Assembly (NCBI GenBank): GCA_910586555.1
Contig: CAJUJY010000020.1
Coordinates: forward strand, 1-52,748
DNA from: an uncultured Lachnospiraceae bacterium
GTDB lineage: Bacteria; Bacillota; Clostridia; Lachnospirales; Lachnospiraceae
DNA length: 52,748 bases
Reading direction: 5' to 3'
Shown here: one piece after another, positions 1-8,287 of the stretch
Layout of the letters: each line of letters starts with the position of its first letter
Numbering within the stretch: the first letter of the stretch is position 1
Position numbers and translations under genes: made by a program
The notes under the pieces: model-generated
Database searches by the model: none
The model's input: the letters and a program-made list of their open reading frames with translations, nothing else
What the model was told of the DNA's origin: nothing

Positions 1-51
1 ACCTCATTGCCGCTTTGCGGCAGTCTGGCAGGAGCTTGAACTCCTGCCAGA
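1..51. repeat. Partial copy of structured repeat element
   Basis: This stretch is nearly identical to the first half of the structured element at 45586-45692: the left outer arm, a small GCCGC-loop-GCGGC hairpin, and a long hairpin GTCTGGCAGG/CCTGCCAGAC. The third arm of the other copy is missing; similarity stops where the stop codon of the LacI-family gene begins. The element is cut by the window edge, so its full extent on the left is unknown. It may act as a transcription end structure for the regulator gene, although no T-run follows on the minus strand. Confidence 0.75.
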
Positions 52-1095
52 CTAAATTTCTTTTGTTGATTCCCTTATTATAAGTTCCCCTGGCAGTACA
101 ACCTGGCGGTTGTTTCCGCCTTTCTGCATTATTTTAAACAAAAGATTAACTGTTTCTTTTGCAATTTTTTCTACAGGCTGCCGGATTGTTGTAAGCGGCG
201 GATTATAAAATTCCCCCGCTTCCAGGCCGTCAAACCCGGCTACTGAATAATCTTCAGGGACTTTTTTGCCATCTTCAATAATTGCCCTGCATGCACCAAT
301 CGCAAGGCTGTCTGCTATTGCATAAACGGCTGTAAAGTCCTGTGTCCTTCTAAGAAGTTTTTTCATAAGCCCATAGCCTGTTTTCATTGAATAATTATCT
401 ACACTTTCATCCATATGGCATTCAAGGTTTTGGTCAGGTTCTATGCCATTATCCCTTAATGCCTGTTTATATCCCTCATACCTTAACTTCCCTATACTGT
501 CATCTTCTATATCTGCTGCCAGTATTGCAATATTCCTGTGCCCAAGGCTGCACAGGTAGTTTACAATTTTATAGCTTTCACCATAATCATCAACTGTAAC
601 AAAAGACCAGCTTGCATTACCATTCCACCTGCCATCTTTCCCCTTTCCAGCAAGGTATCCAGATGTGCTAAGCACAAAAGGTACATCAAGCTGCCTTATT
701 TTTTCTTCAGAGTGTGTTATCATGCCCCCAAGAAAAATAATGCCTTTAAGTTTTTTTTCATTGGCAAGTTCCAGGGCTACATTTAATTCATCTTCATTCT
801 GTTCAACACGCTGCAATATAAATGTATACTTCTTCTTCTGTGTTTCATGTTCAATTATTTCTATCATCCTGCTAAAAAAAGGGTTTGCAATACCTTTTAT
901 AAGCACAGCAACAGACTTTGATTTTGTACGTTTTAAATTCCTTGCACTGTTATTAGGAATATAATTATGTTCTTTTATTACACGGAGTATCATTTCCTTT
1001 GTTTCCGGATTTATGTCAGGGTGGTTATTAATAGCCCTTGAAACTGTGCTTACCCCCACACCGCACACTTTCGCAATGTCCTTTATTGTTTCCAT
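52..1095 (-). CDS. LacI-family transcriptional regulator of the maltodextrin genes
   Basis: A 347-residue repressor. The N-terminus (about residues 1-55) is a LacI helix-turn-helix with the IKDIAKVCGVGVSTVSRAI pattern and the hinge-helix region RNLKRTKSKSVAVLI; the rest is a periplasmic-binding-protein-like sugar sensor ending in the usual TTIRQPVEKIAKETVNLL segment. It is the last gene of the 5911-52 minus-strand block, after malQ and a probable terminator, which suggests it controls the transporter genes, most likely through the four 12-bp operator-like repeats at 6053-6100 (inference). The start is the canonical METIKDIA; only a weak ribosome binding site precedes it, as the GGAGG upstream is over 20 nt away. 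The ligand is probably a maltodextrin, judged from context only. Confidence 0.9.
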   Translation of the reverse strand: METIKDIAKVCGVGVSTVSRAINNHPDINPETKEMILRVIKEHNYIPNNSARNLKRTKSKSVAVLIKGIANPFFSRMIEIIEHETQKKKYTFILQRVEQNEDELNVALELANEKKLKGIIFLGGMITHSEEKIRQLDVPFVLSTSGYLAGKGKDGRWNGNASWSFVTVDDYGESYKIVNYLCSLGHRNIAILAADIEDDSIGKLRYEGYKQALRDNGIEPDQNLECHMDESVDNYSMKTGYGLMKKLLRRTQDFTAVYAIADSLAIGACRAIIEDGKKVPEDYSVAGFDGLEAGEFYNPPLTTIRQPVEKIAKETVNLLFKIMQKGGNNRQVVLPGELIIRESTKEI

Positions 1096-1140
1096 ACTAA
1101 TACTTTATTCCTGCTTTCCTCCTAAATTTTTAGAATTTAA

Positions 1141-1170
1141 AATCAAAAGACTGCCCAGGTATCTGGACAG
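1141..1170 (-). terminator. Probable intrinsic terminator after malQ
   Basis: On the minus strand an 8-bp stem (one G-U pair) with a 4-nt loop is followed by TTTTGATTTT. It lies 17 nt past the malQ stop and before the LacI-family gene, so it would separate or dampen transcription of the regulator. Confidence 0.6.
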
Positions 1171-1186
1171 CCTTCTGGCTTTATTA

Positions 1187-2665
1187 TTATATTGTTCTGC
1201 CGTATGTTACAGCCAGACTTCTAATCCTGTCTAAAATCCTATCACCAACAGAATTTTTTGTCAATCTCCATTCCCAGTTATTCCCTAATACAGAAGGTGT
1301 ATTAATCCTCGCACTGCTGCCAAGGTTTAAATAATCCTGCATAGGTATAATACAAAGATCTGCCACACTTGACATTGCGAGTGAAACCATTCTCCATGAA
1401 ATATTTTCTTCATTTATATACTGGTTATCAAGATAATCTTTTATAAATATTTTGCAGCTTTCACTTGTATCATTATACCAGCCCCTTGTTGTATTATTAT
1501 CATGTGTCCCTGTATATACAACACAGTTTCTGGTATGTGTGTATGGAAGGTAATTATCTGCTTCCCTCTCATCAAATGCAAGCTGTAATACTTTCATTCC
1601 TGGGAAACCTGTGTTTTCAAGCAGTTTCCTTACAGAATCTGTTACAAATCCCAGGTCTTCTGCAATAATGTTAAGCTTTCCAAGGTTTTTTTCTAGTGTT
1701 TCAAATAAATCCTTTCCTGGGCCTTTTTTCCATGTGCCATTTACTGCATTTTTATCGCCATAAGGAATAGAATAATATTCATCAAAGCCACGGAAATGGT
1801 CAATCCTTACTATATCATAAAGTTTAAAACAATGTGCAATCCTGTCTGTCCACCATTTATATCCCGTTTCTTTATGGTATTCCCAGTTATAAAGCGGGCT
1901 TCCCCAGAGCTGCCCTGTTTTTGAAAAACCGTCCGGGGGACATCCTGAAACTGCCTGTGGAAGATTGTTACTATCAAACTGGTACAACAAAGGCTCTGCC
2001 CAGGTATCAGAACTGTCCAGTGCTACATAAATTGGTATGTCACCAATTATTTTAATATTATTTTTATTTGCATATTTATGGAGATTATTCCACTGCTTAT
2101 AAAATTCATACTGCTGGAACTGGTAAAACTCTATTTCACTGGCAAGTTCTTTTTTGGCTTTTTCAAGTGTCTTTTTATCCCTGTTACGGTACTCCTCCTG
2201 CCAGTTTAAAAAACTTTCCCCGTCATTTTCTGTTTTAATTGCCATATAAAGACAGTAATCATCAAGCCAGAAAGCATTTTCACTAATAAATTCATTATAG
2301 TCTGCACCGCCTTTAAAGCTGTTAAATGCCTTTCTTAGAATTACTGTCCTTGTAGTATATAAATTACCATAGTTTACCCGCTCTTCGTACTGCCCGGAAT
2401 CCAGCATACTACAGTCCTTTTCTGTAATTAAGCCTTCTTTAACCAATGTTTCCAGGTCTATAAAATATGGGTTACCGGCATAAGAAGAAAAAGACTGGTA
2501 TGGGGAGTCCCCATAACCCGTAGGGCCAAGGGGCAGGATTTGCCAGTAGCTTTGTCCTGCCTTCTTTAACTGGTCTATAAATTCATAAGCTTCATGTGAA
2601 AAACAGCCAATGCCATATTTTGAAGGCAATGCGGATACAGGCAGTAAAATACCACACTCTCTCAT
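1187..2665 (-). CDS. malQ: 4-alpha-glucanotransferase (amylomaltase)
   Basis: A 492-residue glycoside hydrolase family 77 enzyme that transfers alpha-1,4-glucan segments between maltodextrins, in the cytoplasm. The N-terminus has the family pattern RECGILLPVSALPSKYGIGCF and GDSPYQSFSSYAGNPYFIDL; the catalytic region holds RIDHFRGFDEYYSIP (nucleophile Asp), IAEDLGFVTDSV (acid/base Glu) and YTGTHDNNTTRGW (third carboxylate). Length is normal for the bacterial short form. It follows the permease genes after a 98-nt gap containing a 9-bp hairpin, so it is likely the last enzyme gene of the transporter operon. A GGGG ribosome binding site precedes the ATG. Confidence 0.97.
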   Translation of the reverse strand: MRECGILLPVSALPSKYGIGCFSHEAYEFIDQLKKAGQSYWQILPLGPTGYGDSPYQSFSSYAGNPYFIDLETLVKEGLITEKDCSMLDSGQYEERVNYGNLYTTRTVILRKAFNSFKGGADYNEFISENAFWLDDYCLYMAIKTENDGESFLNWQEEYRNRDKKTLEKAKKELASEIEFYQFQQYEFYKQWNNLHKYANKNNIKIIGDIPIYVALDSSDTWAEPLLYQFDSNNLPQAVSGCPPDGFSKTGQLWGSPLYNWEYHKETGYKWWTDRIAHCFKLYDIVRIDHFRGFDEYYSIPYGDKNAVNGTWKKGPGKDLFETLEKNLGKLNIIAEDLGFVTDSVRKLLENTGFPGMKVLQLAFDEREADNYLPYTHTRNCVVYTGTHDNNTTRGWYNDTSESCKIFIKDYLDNQYINEENISWRMVSLAMSSVADLCIIPMQDYLNLGSSARINTPSVLGNNWEWRLTKNSVGDRILDRIRSLAVTYGRTI

Positions 2666-2713
2666 AAAAATCCCCTTATTTTTATATTTTTCTAAAATAC
2701 AACTACAAATTTC

Positions 2714-2742
2714 CTGGTGGTGCAGATATACAACACCACCAG
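2714..2742 (-). other. Intercistronic hairpin between permease and malQ
   Basis: A perfect 9-bp inverted repeat (CTGGTGGTG / CACCACCAG) with an 11-nt loop and no following T-run. It is more likely an mRNA stability or partial-termination structure than a full terminator. Confidence 0.5.
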
Positions 2743-2763
2743 TTCCATGGTATTTCCTGGCTT

Positions 2764-3636
2764 TTAGCCCTTAACAGCACCTGCTGCAACACCCTTAATA
2801 ATATGCTTCTGGCAAAGCAGGTATACTACAACTATTGGTACGATTGCAAGAACTAACATACCCATCATTGCACCCATATCTACAGAACCATATCCGCCTT
2901 TAAGGTACTGTACTGCAATAGGTATTGTCTGGTAATCACTTTCCAGTACAAGCAGCGGCAGCAGGTAGTCATTCCATACCCACATTGCATTAAGTATTGC
3001 TACTGTAATTGCCGTAGGCTTAAGTATTGGAAATACTACTAAAAAGAATGTCTGTATTGGTGTACATCCGTCAAGCATTGCTGCTTCTTCTAGTGAAATT
3101 GGGATTGATTTTACAAAACCTGCAAACATAAATACTGCCTGGCCTGCGCCAAACCCAACATATACAATAACAATCCCTATAGGGTTTCCAAGGTTTAGCA
3201 TATCAGTAACCTTAGATAATGTAAACATTACCATCTGGAAAGGTACAATCATTGCAAATACAAATAAATAGTAAAGCACAGAAGAAAACTTGCTTTTTAC
3301 CCTTGTAAGCCACCATGCTGTCATAGATGTAAGCACAACAATTAATATAACTGCAAGCACTGTAATTATTGCAGAGTTAAGTGCTGCGGAGAAAAATCCC
3401 GTTTTAGCAAGCCCGCCTATGTAATTAGACAGTCCCGCAAATGTTTCACCACTTGGAAGTGCAAATGGCTGTTCACTTATATAAAGTTTGTTTTTAAAAG
3501 AGTTCATTAAAACTAACAGTATAGGAAAAAGGAATATAACTGCCAGTATTATAAATACAACTGTCATAATAATGGCAGCAGTTTTTGAAACCTCAATGCC
3601 TTCTGCCATATCATTTTTCTTAGCTTTCCTTGCCAT
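2764..3636 (-). CDS. Carbohydrate ABC transporter permease, MalG type
   Basis: A 290-residue inner-membrane permease. An N-terminal membrane helix (around IIMTVVFIILAVIFLFPI) is followed by further helices and the cytoplasmic EAA loop, seen as LEEAAMLDGCTPIQTFFLVVFPILKP, which contacts the ATPase. The C-terminus ends in the MalG-like YLLCQKHIIKGVAAGAVKG pattern. An upstream in-frame extension exists, but ATG at 3636 is chosen because GGAGGTGGAGG lies just before it and it overlaps the upstream stop as TAATG, implying translational coupling to the partner permease. Substrate is inferred as maltodextrin from malQ next door. No ATPase gene is present. Confidence 0.93.
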   Translation of the reverse strand: MARKAKKNDMAEGIEVSKTAAIIMTVVFIILAVIFLFPILLVLMNSFKNKLYISEQPFALPSGETFAGLSNYIGGLAKTGFFSAALNSAIITVLAVILIVVLTSMTAWWLTRVKSKFSSVLYYLFVFAMIVPFQMVMFTLSKVTDMLNLGNPIGIVIVYVGFGAGQAVFMFAGFVKSIPISLEEAAMLDGCTPIQTFFLVVFPILKPTAITVAILNAMWVWNDYLLPLLVLESDYQTIPIAVQYLKGGYGSVDMGAMMGMLVLAIVPIVVVYLLCQKHIIKGVAAGAVKG

Positions 3637-4478
3637 TATTCCTCCACCTCCCTCTTTCTGGTGATATATAACTGCAACATTGAAACAGCACCGACAATTA
3701 TAAAGAATACAACCGCTTTGGCCTGGCCTACGCCTTCCCATCCGTTCCTGTTATAGAAAGTTGTATAAATATCCATTGCAAGGCCTGCTGTTTTCCTTGA
3801 TGGCGCACCTGCTGTAAGTGCTAAGTTCTGGTCAAATAATTTAAATGCATTTGTAAGTGACAAGAACAGGCAGATTGTTATAGAAGGCATTGCCATAGGT
3901 ATAATAACCTTAAACATTGTCTGTGTCTTAGTAGCCCCATCAATTTTAGCAGCCTCAATCAGCTCACCTGGAATATTCTGTATTGCAGCAATATAAATAA
4001 TCATCATATAACCTATTAACTGCCAGTTCATAAGTATAACAAGTCCCCAGAAGCCATACTTTGCATCACTTGTAATTGTAACATCAAAATTTGCAAGGAC
4101 TGCATTAATCATAAGCTGCCATATATAACCAAGTACAATACCGCCAATAAGGTTTGGCATAAAAAATGTTGTCCTGAAGAAATTTGTCCCCTTAAGCCCT
4201 CTTGTAAGGCCGTAAGCGATTGCAAATGCAATTACATTTATTGTTATTACAGATACTATTGTGAACCTTGTTGTAAACCCTAATGCATTTAAAAAGTCTG
4301 CATTGGAAAATGCCTTTATATAATTTGATACTCCTGTAAACCTTGCATTTGTAACTGTAGTAAACTTACAGAAAGATAATACAATGCCCATAAGAAACGG
4401 GATTATAAAGAATACTGTAAATGCAAGCAGTGTCGGGAGTACAAACACGGCAAAATACTTTTTATACGCCTTTTGCAT
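3636..4478 (-). CDS. Carbohydrate ABC transporter permease, MalF type
   Basis: A 280-residue membrane permease that pairs with the downstream MalG-type protein. The first helix starts around residue 8 (FAVFVLPTLLAFTVFFIIPF) and the EAA loop is present as IPGELIEAAKIDGATKTQTMFKVIIPMAMP. It lacks the long periplasmic loop of enterobacterial MalF, as is usual for Gram-positive sugar permeases. Its stop codon shares one base with the next start. A GAGGAGTG ribosome binding site precedes the ATG. A 12-bp hairpin sits between it and the solute-binding protein gene upstream. Confidence 0.93.
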   Translation of the reverse strand: MQKAYKKYFAVFVLPTLLAFTVFFIIPFLMGIVLSFCKFTTVTNARFTGVSNYIKAFSNADFLNALGFTTRFTIVSVITINVIAFAIAYGLTRGLKGTNFFRTTFFMPNLIGGIVLGYIWQLMINAVLANFDVTITSDAKYGFWGLVILMNWQLIGYMMIIYIAAIQNIPGELIEAAKIDGATKTQTMFKVIIPMAMPSITICLFLSLTNAFKLFDQNLALTAGAPSRKTAGLAMDIYTTFYNRNGWEGVGQAKAVVFFIIVGAVSMLQLYITRKREVEE

Positions 4479-4510
4479 AACACTCCTCTTTTCTGCGCTT
4501 CCTGTATTTT

Positions 4511-4548
4511 ACAAAACCTGTGCCGCAGCGCTTAAACACAGGTTTTGT
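4511..4548 (-). other. Intercistronic hairpin between binding-protein and permease genes
   Basis: A perfect 12-bp stem (ACAAAACCTGTG / CACAGGTTTTGT) with a 14-nt loop and no T-run. Placement matches the known arrangement in other sugar ABC operons, where an RNA structure after the binding-protein gene protects its mRNA and lowers permease expression. That role is inferred here. Confidence 0.6.
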
Positions 4549-4570
4549 GCCTGTAAAACAAATCCTGCTT

Positions 4571-5911
4571 TTATCCGGCAATAGCTTCTTTCTCTGATTT
4601 CCATTCTGCTTTACAGTCTTCTACCACTTTATCCCAGTCTTTATTTCCTGTAATATACTCTAAAAGCGAAGCACCAAGGTCATCTTTAAATGTCTGGCTT
4701 GGCATGCTTGTCATAAAGTTCCATGATACTGTATTTAAAGAAGAATCGTCCATATAACGGATTACTTCTTTGGCTAATGGGTCTGTTGGGTTATCAGCAT
4801 CTTCAAATGTGTTAAATGGTGCAATAAAACCAAGTTCATTTGTTACAGCTTTCTTTCCTTCATCAGAATTAAACAGCCATTCAATAAACTTAATTGTTTC
4901 TTCCTGGTCTTTCTTTGAGGCTTCACTGTTTACACTAAAAAAGTTTTCTGTACCAATGCATATTCCCTGGCTTTCTTCACCCTGTATGCCAGTGTAAATT
5001 GGAAGGAATTTAATTTTATCTTCCTTAACAACATTACCGCTTACCTTGCTTATATCACCCCATGCCCAGTTACCATTCTGTACCATTGCAACTTTGCCAA
5101 GTGCAAATTCCGACATAGAATTTTCAACTGTCTTAGAGCCTAACATAGAAGGCTTTGTACATGAATTATTTACATATAAATCTAAAATATTCTTATATTC
5201 CTGGTTATATTTAAAATCTATTTCTGTCTTGTCACTTGCATTGTCATCTTTGTACTCATAAAAGCCAGGAAGGTTAAAAAGGTGTGTCTGCCATCTCCAG
5301 TCTTCACCAGGAGTAAATGATGTAGAAGCAAATACGCCATCAATTCCAAGATCACCCTTCTTAGCTGTCATGTCTTCCACAACTTCCTGTAATTTCCCAA
5401 AGTTATTAATTTCTTCTATTGAAGCAGCCTTAGCACCATCCAGGGCAAAATATTTATCCATTATTTCCTGGTTATAAATAATGCCATAACCTTCTACTAC
5501 GTATGGTATGCCATAAACACCATCACCATCTTTTACTGCCATATCCTTATCCTTTAACCATGAATAAAGGTTAGTACCTGATAAATCCATACAGTAATCT
5601 TTCCAGCTCTGGTATCCGACAGGCCCGTTAATCTGGAACAATGTAGGGGCATCTTTCTTTGCAATTTCTGATTTCAGTGTCTGTTCGTATGTCCCCGAAG
5701 CAGCTGTCTGTACTTTTACTTCAATCCCCGTCTGTTCTGTATACTTTGCTGCTATCGCTTTCCACTGGTCTGTCTGCTCAGGCTTGAAACTAAGGTAATA
5801 AACACTGCCCTTTGCATCCTCACTGCCATCATCCTTGCTGCCGCAGCCAGTTACAGCACCTGCAAGCATTGTTGTAACAAGCATCATGGAAACTAATTTA
5901 CGTCTTATCAT
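4571..5911 (-). CDS. Sugar-binding lipoprotein of ABC transporter (MalE-like)
   Basis: A 446-residue extracellular solute-binding protein family 1 member. It has a lipoprotein signal (MIRRKLVSMMLVTTMLAGAVTGC) with the lipidated Cys at residue 23, then a Gly/Ser/Asp linker. Family features include YGIPYVVEGYGIIYNQE in the first lobe and the mid-protein ALGKVAMVQNGNWAWGDI segment. It is the first gene of the transporter operon and has a strong AAGGAGGA ribosome binding site. Expression is probably driven by the promoter at 6113-6141 and repressed through the operator array. Likely ligand is a maltodextrin, based on malQ in the same operon. Confidence 0.94.
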   Translation of the reverse strand: MIRRKLVSMMLVTTMLAGAVTGCGSKDDGSEDAKGSVYYLSFKPEQTDQWKAIAAKYTEQTGIEVKVQTAASGTYEQTLKSEIAKKDAPTLFQINGPVGYQSWKDYCMDLSGTNLYSWLKDKDMAVKDGDGVYGIPYVVEGYGIIYNQEIMDKYFALDGAKAASIEEINNFGKLQEVVEDMTAKKGDLGIDGVFASTSFTPGEDWRWQTHLFNLPGFYEYKDDNASDKTEIDFKYNQEYKNILDLYVNNSCTKPSMLGSKTVENSMSEFALGKVAMVQNGNWAWGDISKVSGNVVKEDKIKFLPIYTGIQGEESQGICIGTENFFSVNSEASKKDQEETIKFIEWLFNSDEGKKAVTNELGFIAPFNTFEDADNPTDPLAKEVIRYMDDSSLNTVSWNFMTSMPSQTFKDDLGASLLEYITGNKDWDKVVEDCKAEWKSEKEAIAG

Positions 5912-6052
5912 TCTTCTTTTCCTCCTTCTTTAGAAAAAAATTAATTGGGTTTTGTGTACTTTTTCTGGCCGGAAACCTAAAACCTGGCTTATAAAGTACT
6001 ATTTTTATGGTTTACAAGTTACATTTTTTAAGCTTTAGTTTTATGCCGTTTT

Positions 6053-6100
6053 GGAAACGTTACCGGTGTCGTTTTCGGCAACGTACCCGGTAACGTTTCC
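6053..6100. promoter_or_regulatory. Four contiguous 12-bp LacI-type operator-like repeats
   Basis: Exactly 48 bp consist of four abutting 12-mers with a central CG: GGAAACGTTACC, GGTGTCGTTTTC, GGCAACGTACCC and GGTAACGTTTCC. The outer two are inverted copies of each other, and each is close to a palindrome, as expected for LacI-family operators with a central CpG. The array begins about 6 nt past the predicted transcription start of the binding-protein gene, so a bound repressor would block elongation or promoter escape. The cognate factor is probably the regulator at 52-1095. Confidence 0.8.
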
Positions 6101-6112
6101 GATTGTGAACCC

Positions 6113-6141
6113 ATTATATATCCTGACGAATAAAAAAGCAA
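6113..6141 (-). promoter_or_regulatory. Promoter of the maltodextrin transporter operon
   Basis: On the minus strand TTGCTT is followed after 17 nt by a perfect TATAAT. The predicted start near 6106 lies just before the operator array and about 195 nt before the ATG of the binding-protein gene. Confidence 0.65.
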
Positions 6142-6417
6142 TCCCTTTTTTTCTTTTCGTCATTTTTCATATAGAACCATTTATTTTTTATGCAATATCT
6201 ACAAAACAGATGTGCTATTTATTTAAAGTCCTTAATCCAGTATTTCCATAGATTGCAATATATATATTTTCCCCAAAACCGCATAAAAATTCACCTGTCA
6301 AAATAGGAATAAGTATGCTAAGCTGCTGTTTTCCCTTCCTACATCTAAAACGCCCTGCAAAAACAGGCTTTTTCTTTTTTATAACAATTTTTTCCATAAA
6401 GGTTATATAAAAACTTA

Positions 6418-6446
6418 TTGTAGAAATATATCATGTATGTTATTAT
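6418..6446 (+). promoter_or_regulatory. Promoter of the leucine-rich-repeat gene
   Basis: TTGTAG, a 17-nt spacer and TATTAT, about 50 nt before the start codon at 6497. The gene-free stretch 5912-6496 thus holds two divergent promoters and the operator array; nothing else clear is seen in it. Confidence 0.5.
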
Positions 6447-6496
6447 AACTAATAATAAAAATCTTAAAAAATATAAAACCATGAGAAGGATTATTT

Positions 6497-7372
6497 ATGA
6501 AAGCTTATTATAGTGATGGACGCGGACGGTATGGTACAGGTGAGGATTATGAATACTTCTATAAATATGATGATGAAGATGGAAAACCAGAAATCCATAC
6601 AAGCAGTGACGGTTTATGGACATATGATTTCAACCCTCCTGGTAACTGTCCTGGCGGAATAGAAATTTTACGTTACAATGGCTGTGAAACCAATATACAA
6701 ATCCCTGGAGTTATTGATGGTAACAATGTTGTGTCCCTTGACAGCACATTTGATGGTTTTTATGAACTGGAAAGCGTTATTGTGCCTGAAGGTGTAACTT
6801 GTATTACAGGGGCTTTTTATGGCTGTGAAAACCTTAAAAAAGTTACACTCCCCCAAAGCCTTAAATCTATTGTATATGCATTTAACTGCTGCTTTTCCCT
6901 CGGAAATATTGATATCCCGCCAAACGTTACAGACTTTTCAAATGCATTTGAGGGAACAAAAATCCAGAGCTTTGCCTTTCCACAGGGCACAGATACAATA
7001 TCAAATTCATTTTCTGCCAGTGGATATATTAAAAAAGTGTTTATACCAAAAAGTGTAATGTATACAGATGAGGCTTTCTGTGACTGTGAAAACCTTTCAG
7101 AAGTTATTATAGAAGACGGGGTTTCAAATATTGATGACTATACATTTTACCACTGTACATCACTTAAAGAACTTTACATTCCAGAAAGTGTAAAAACCAT
7201 TGGCCGCCTTTCTGTTGGATATATGGAGATAAGGGAGTACACAGACGCCCGCAAAACTGGCTTTAGAATAAAGGGTGAAAGCATTGTGCCAGGGTTTAAA
7301 ATAAAAGGTGTTAAAGGCTCTGGGGCAGAATGGTATGCCAAAGAACATAAAATTCCTTTTATCCTTGTATAA
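6497..7372 (+). CDS. BspA-type leucine-rich-repeat protein without signal peptide
   Basis: A 291-residue protein. Residues 1-45 are Tyr/Gly/Asp-rich and hydrophilic; from about residue 65 there are LRR_5-type repeats such as LESVIVPEGVTCITGAFYGC, LKKVTLPQSLKSI and LKELYIPESVKTIG. The C-terminus has the usual capping pattern GSGAEWYAKEHKIPFILV. No signal peptide or anchor is seen, so a cytoplasmic place is expected unless it leaves by another route. AGAAGGA precedes the ATG. It sits directly before a truncated peptidoglycan-binding gene; a DNA insertion may have placed it there. Function unknown; such repeats usually bind proteins. Confidence 0.85.
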   Translation: MKAYYSDGRGRYGTGEDYEYFYKYDDEDGKPEIHTSSDGLWTYDFNPPGNCPGGIEILRYNGCETNIQIPGVIDGNNVVSLDSTFDGFYELESVIVPEGVTCITGAFYGCENLKKVTLPQSLKSIVYAFNCCFSLGNIDIPPNVTDFSNAFEGTKIQSFAFPQGTDTISNSFSASGYIKKVFIPKSVMYTDEAFCDCENLSEVIIEDGVSNIDDYTFYHCTSLKELYIPESVKTIGRLSVGYMEIREYTDARKTGFRIKGESIVPGFKIKGVKGSGAEWYAKEHKIPFILV

Positions 7373-7422
7373 AGAAGAATAAAAACAGAAAAAACTTTTA
7401 TACTCATATGGAAACTATATAG

Positions 7423-8049
7423 GAATTATATTTTTATAACCCTGAAAACCTGTATATCCCGGGGTACCGTAATAAAGGCTATGATTTTACCATTACATCT
7501 TCTACTGCTTATGACCAGAAGTGGATTCCTGGCCGTAATATTTTTAGCAGTATATCACGTGCAGTAGATACTATTTTTTCTAATTACCTTTCAAAGCCAA
7601 ATGTATCACAGCCGTTATTTACACAGTACTGTGATGGCAGGCAGGTATCATGCCCTGACTGGATGCGCCAGTGGGATTCTAAGTATCTTGGTGACCAGGG
7701 GTATTCTGCCATTGAAATACTAAGGACTTTCTATGGAAATTCAATTTACATTAATACTTCTGAAGAAATATCAGGAGTACCTTCTTCATGGCCTGGTTTT
7801 AACCTTACTATTGGTTCAAGCAACAGCAAGGTTAAACAGATGCAGTACCAGTTAAATGTTATATCAAGGGCTTACCCTCTTATACCTAAAATATCATCTG
7901 ACGGGATATATGGGGAGCAGACAGCAAACTCTGTAAAAGTGTTCCAGAAAGTATTTAACCTTCCACAGACAGGAGTAGTGGATTTTACTACATGGTATAA
8001 AATTTCAGAAATATTTGTTGGTGTAAGCCGCATTGCAGAAATAGTATAA
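7423..8049 (+). pseudogene. 5'-truncated peptidoglycan-binding protein gene
   Basis: An open frame without a start reads from a TAG at 7420-7422 through NPENLYIPGYRNKGYDFTI, then FTQYCDGRQVSCPDWMRQW, to a C-terminal peptidoglycan-binding domain 1 (KVKQMQYQLNVISRAYP, DGIYGEQTANSVKVFQKVF, DFTTWYKISEIFVGVSRIAE). Clostridial relatives as remembered are roughly twice this length with an N-terminal module, so the 5' part is lost. Internal ATGs such as 7663 lie inside the conserved region and have no ribosome binding site. The remnant is uninterrupted after the first codon, so the damage may be recent, or a short product is possible. Confidence 0.75.
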
Positions 8050-8075
8050 TTTTTTATAATATATCTTCCAGCACA

Positions 8076-8115
8076 AACCCCTGGCAGGAATTATTTTTTA
8101 TGTCCGCCAGGGGTT
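8076..8115 (+). terminator. Terminator-like hairpin
   Basis: A perfect 10-bp stem (AACCCCTGGC / GCCAGGGGTT) with a 20-nt loop just after the pseudogene. No strong T-run follows, so its efficiency is uncertain. Confidence 0.5.
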
Positions 8116-8161
8116 AATAATGTCTGCTTTTGTTGCAATGGATTTAAAACTTTTGTACAGC

Positions 8162-8190
8162 TTGATATTATTCATTTGCAATGGTAAAAT
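8162..8190 (+). promoter_or_regulatory. Promoter of the MATE transporter gene
   Basis: TTGATA, 17 nt, TAAAAT with an extended TGG just before the -10 box. The predicted leader of about 90 nt contains a GCAGGCA/TGCCTGC stem at 8224-8257; no known riboswitch was recognised in it. Confidence 0.65.
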
Positions 8191-8287
8191 AAGACAGTGG
8201 GAAACCAGGAAGTTTTTCACAATGCAGGCAAATCCTGCTATATAGATTTATGCCTGCACCGGAGAATATGCAGGTACATAGAAAGGC

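Noticed and set aside
6215..6397. 60-codon minus-strand frame upstream of the binding-protein promoter
   Set aside because: Lys-rich start, no ribosome binding site, no family pattern; probably a chance frame in AT-rich DNA.
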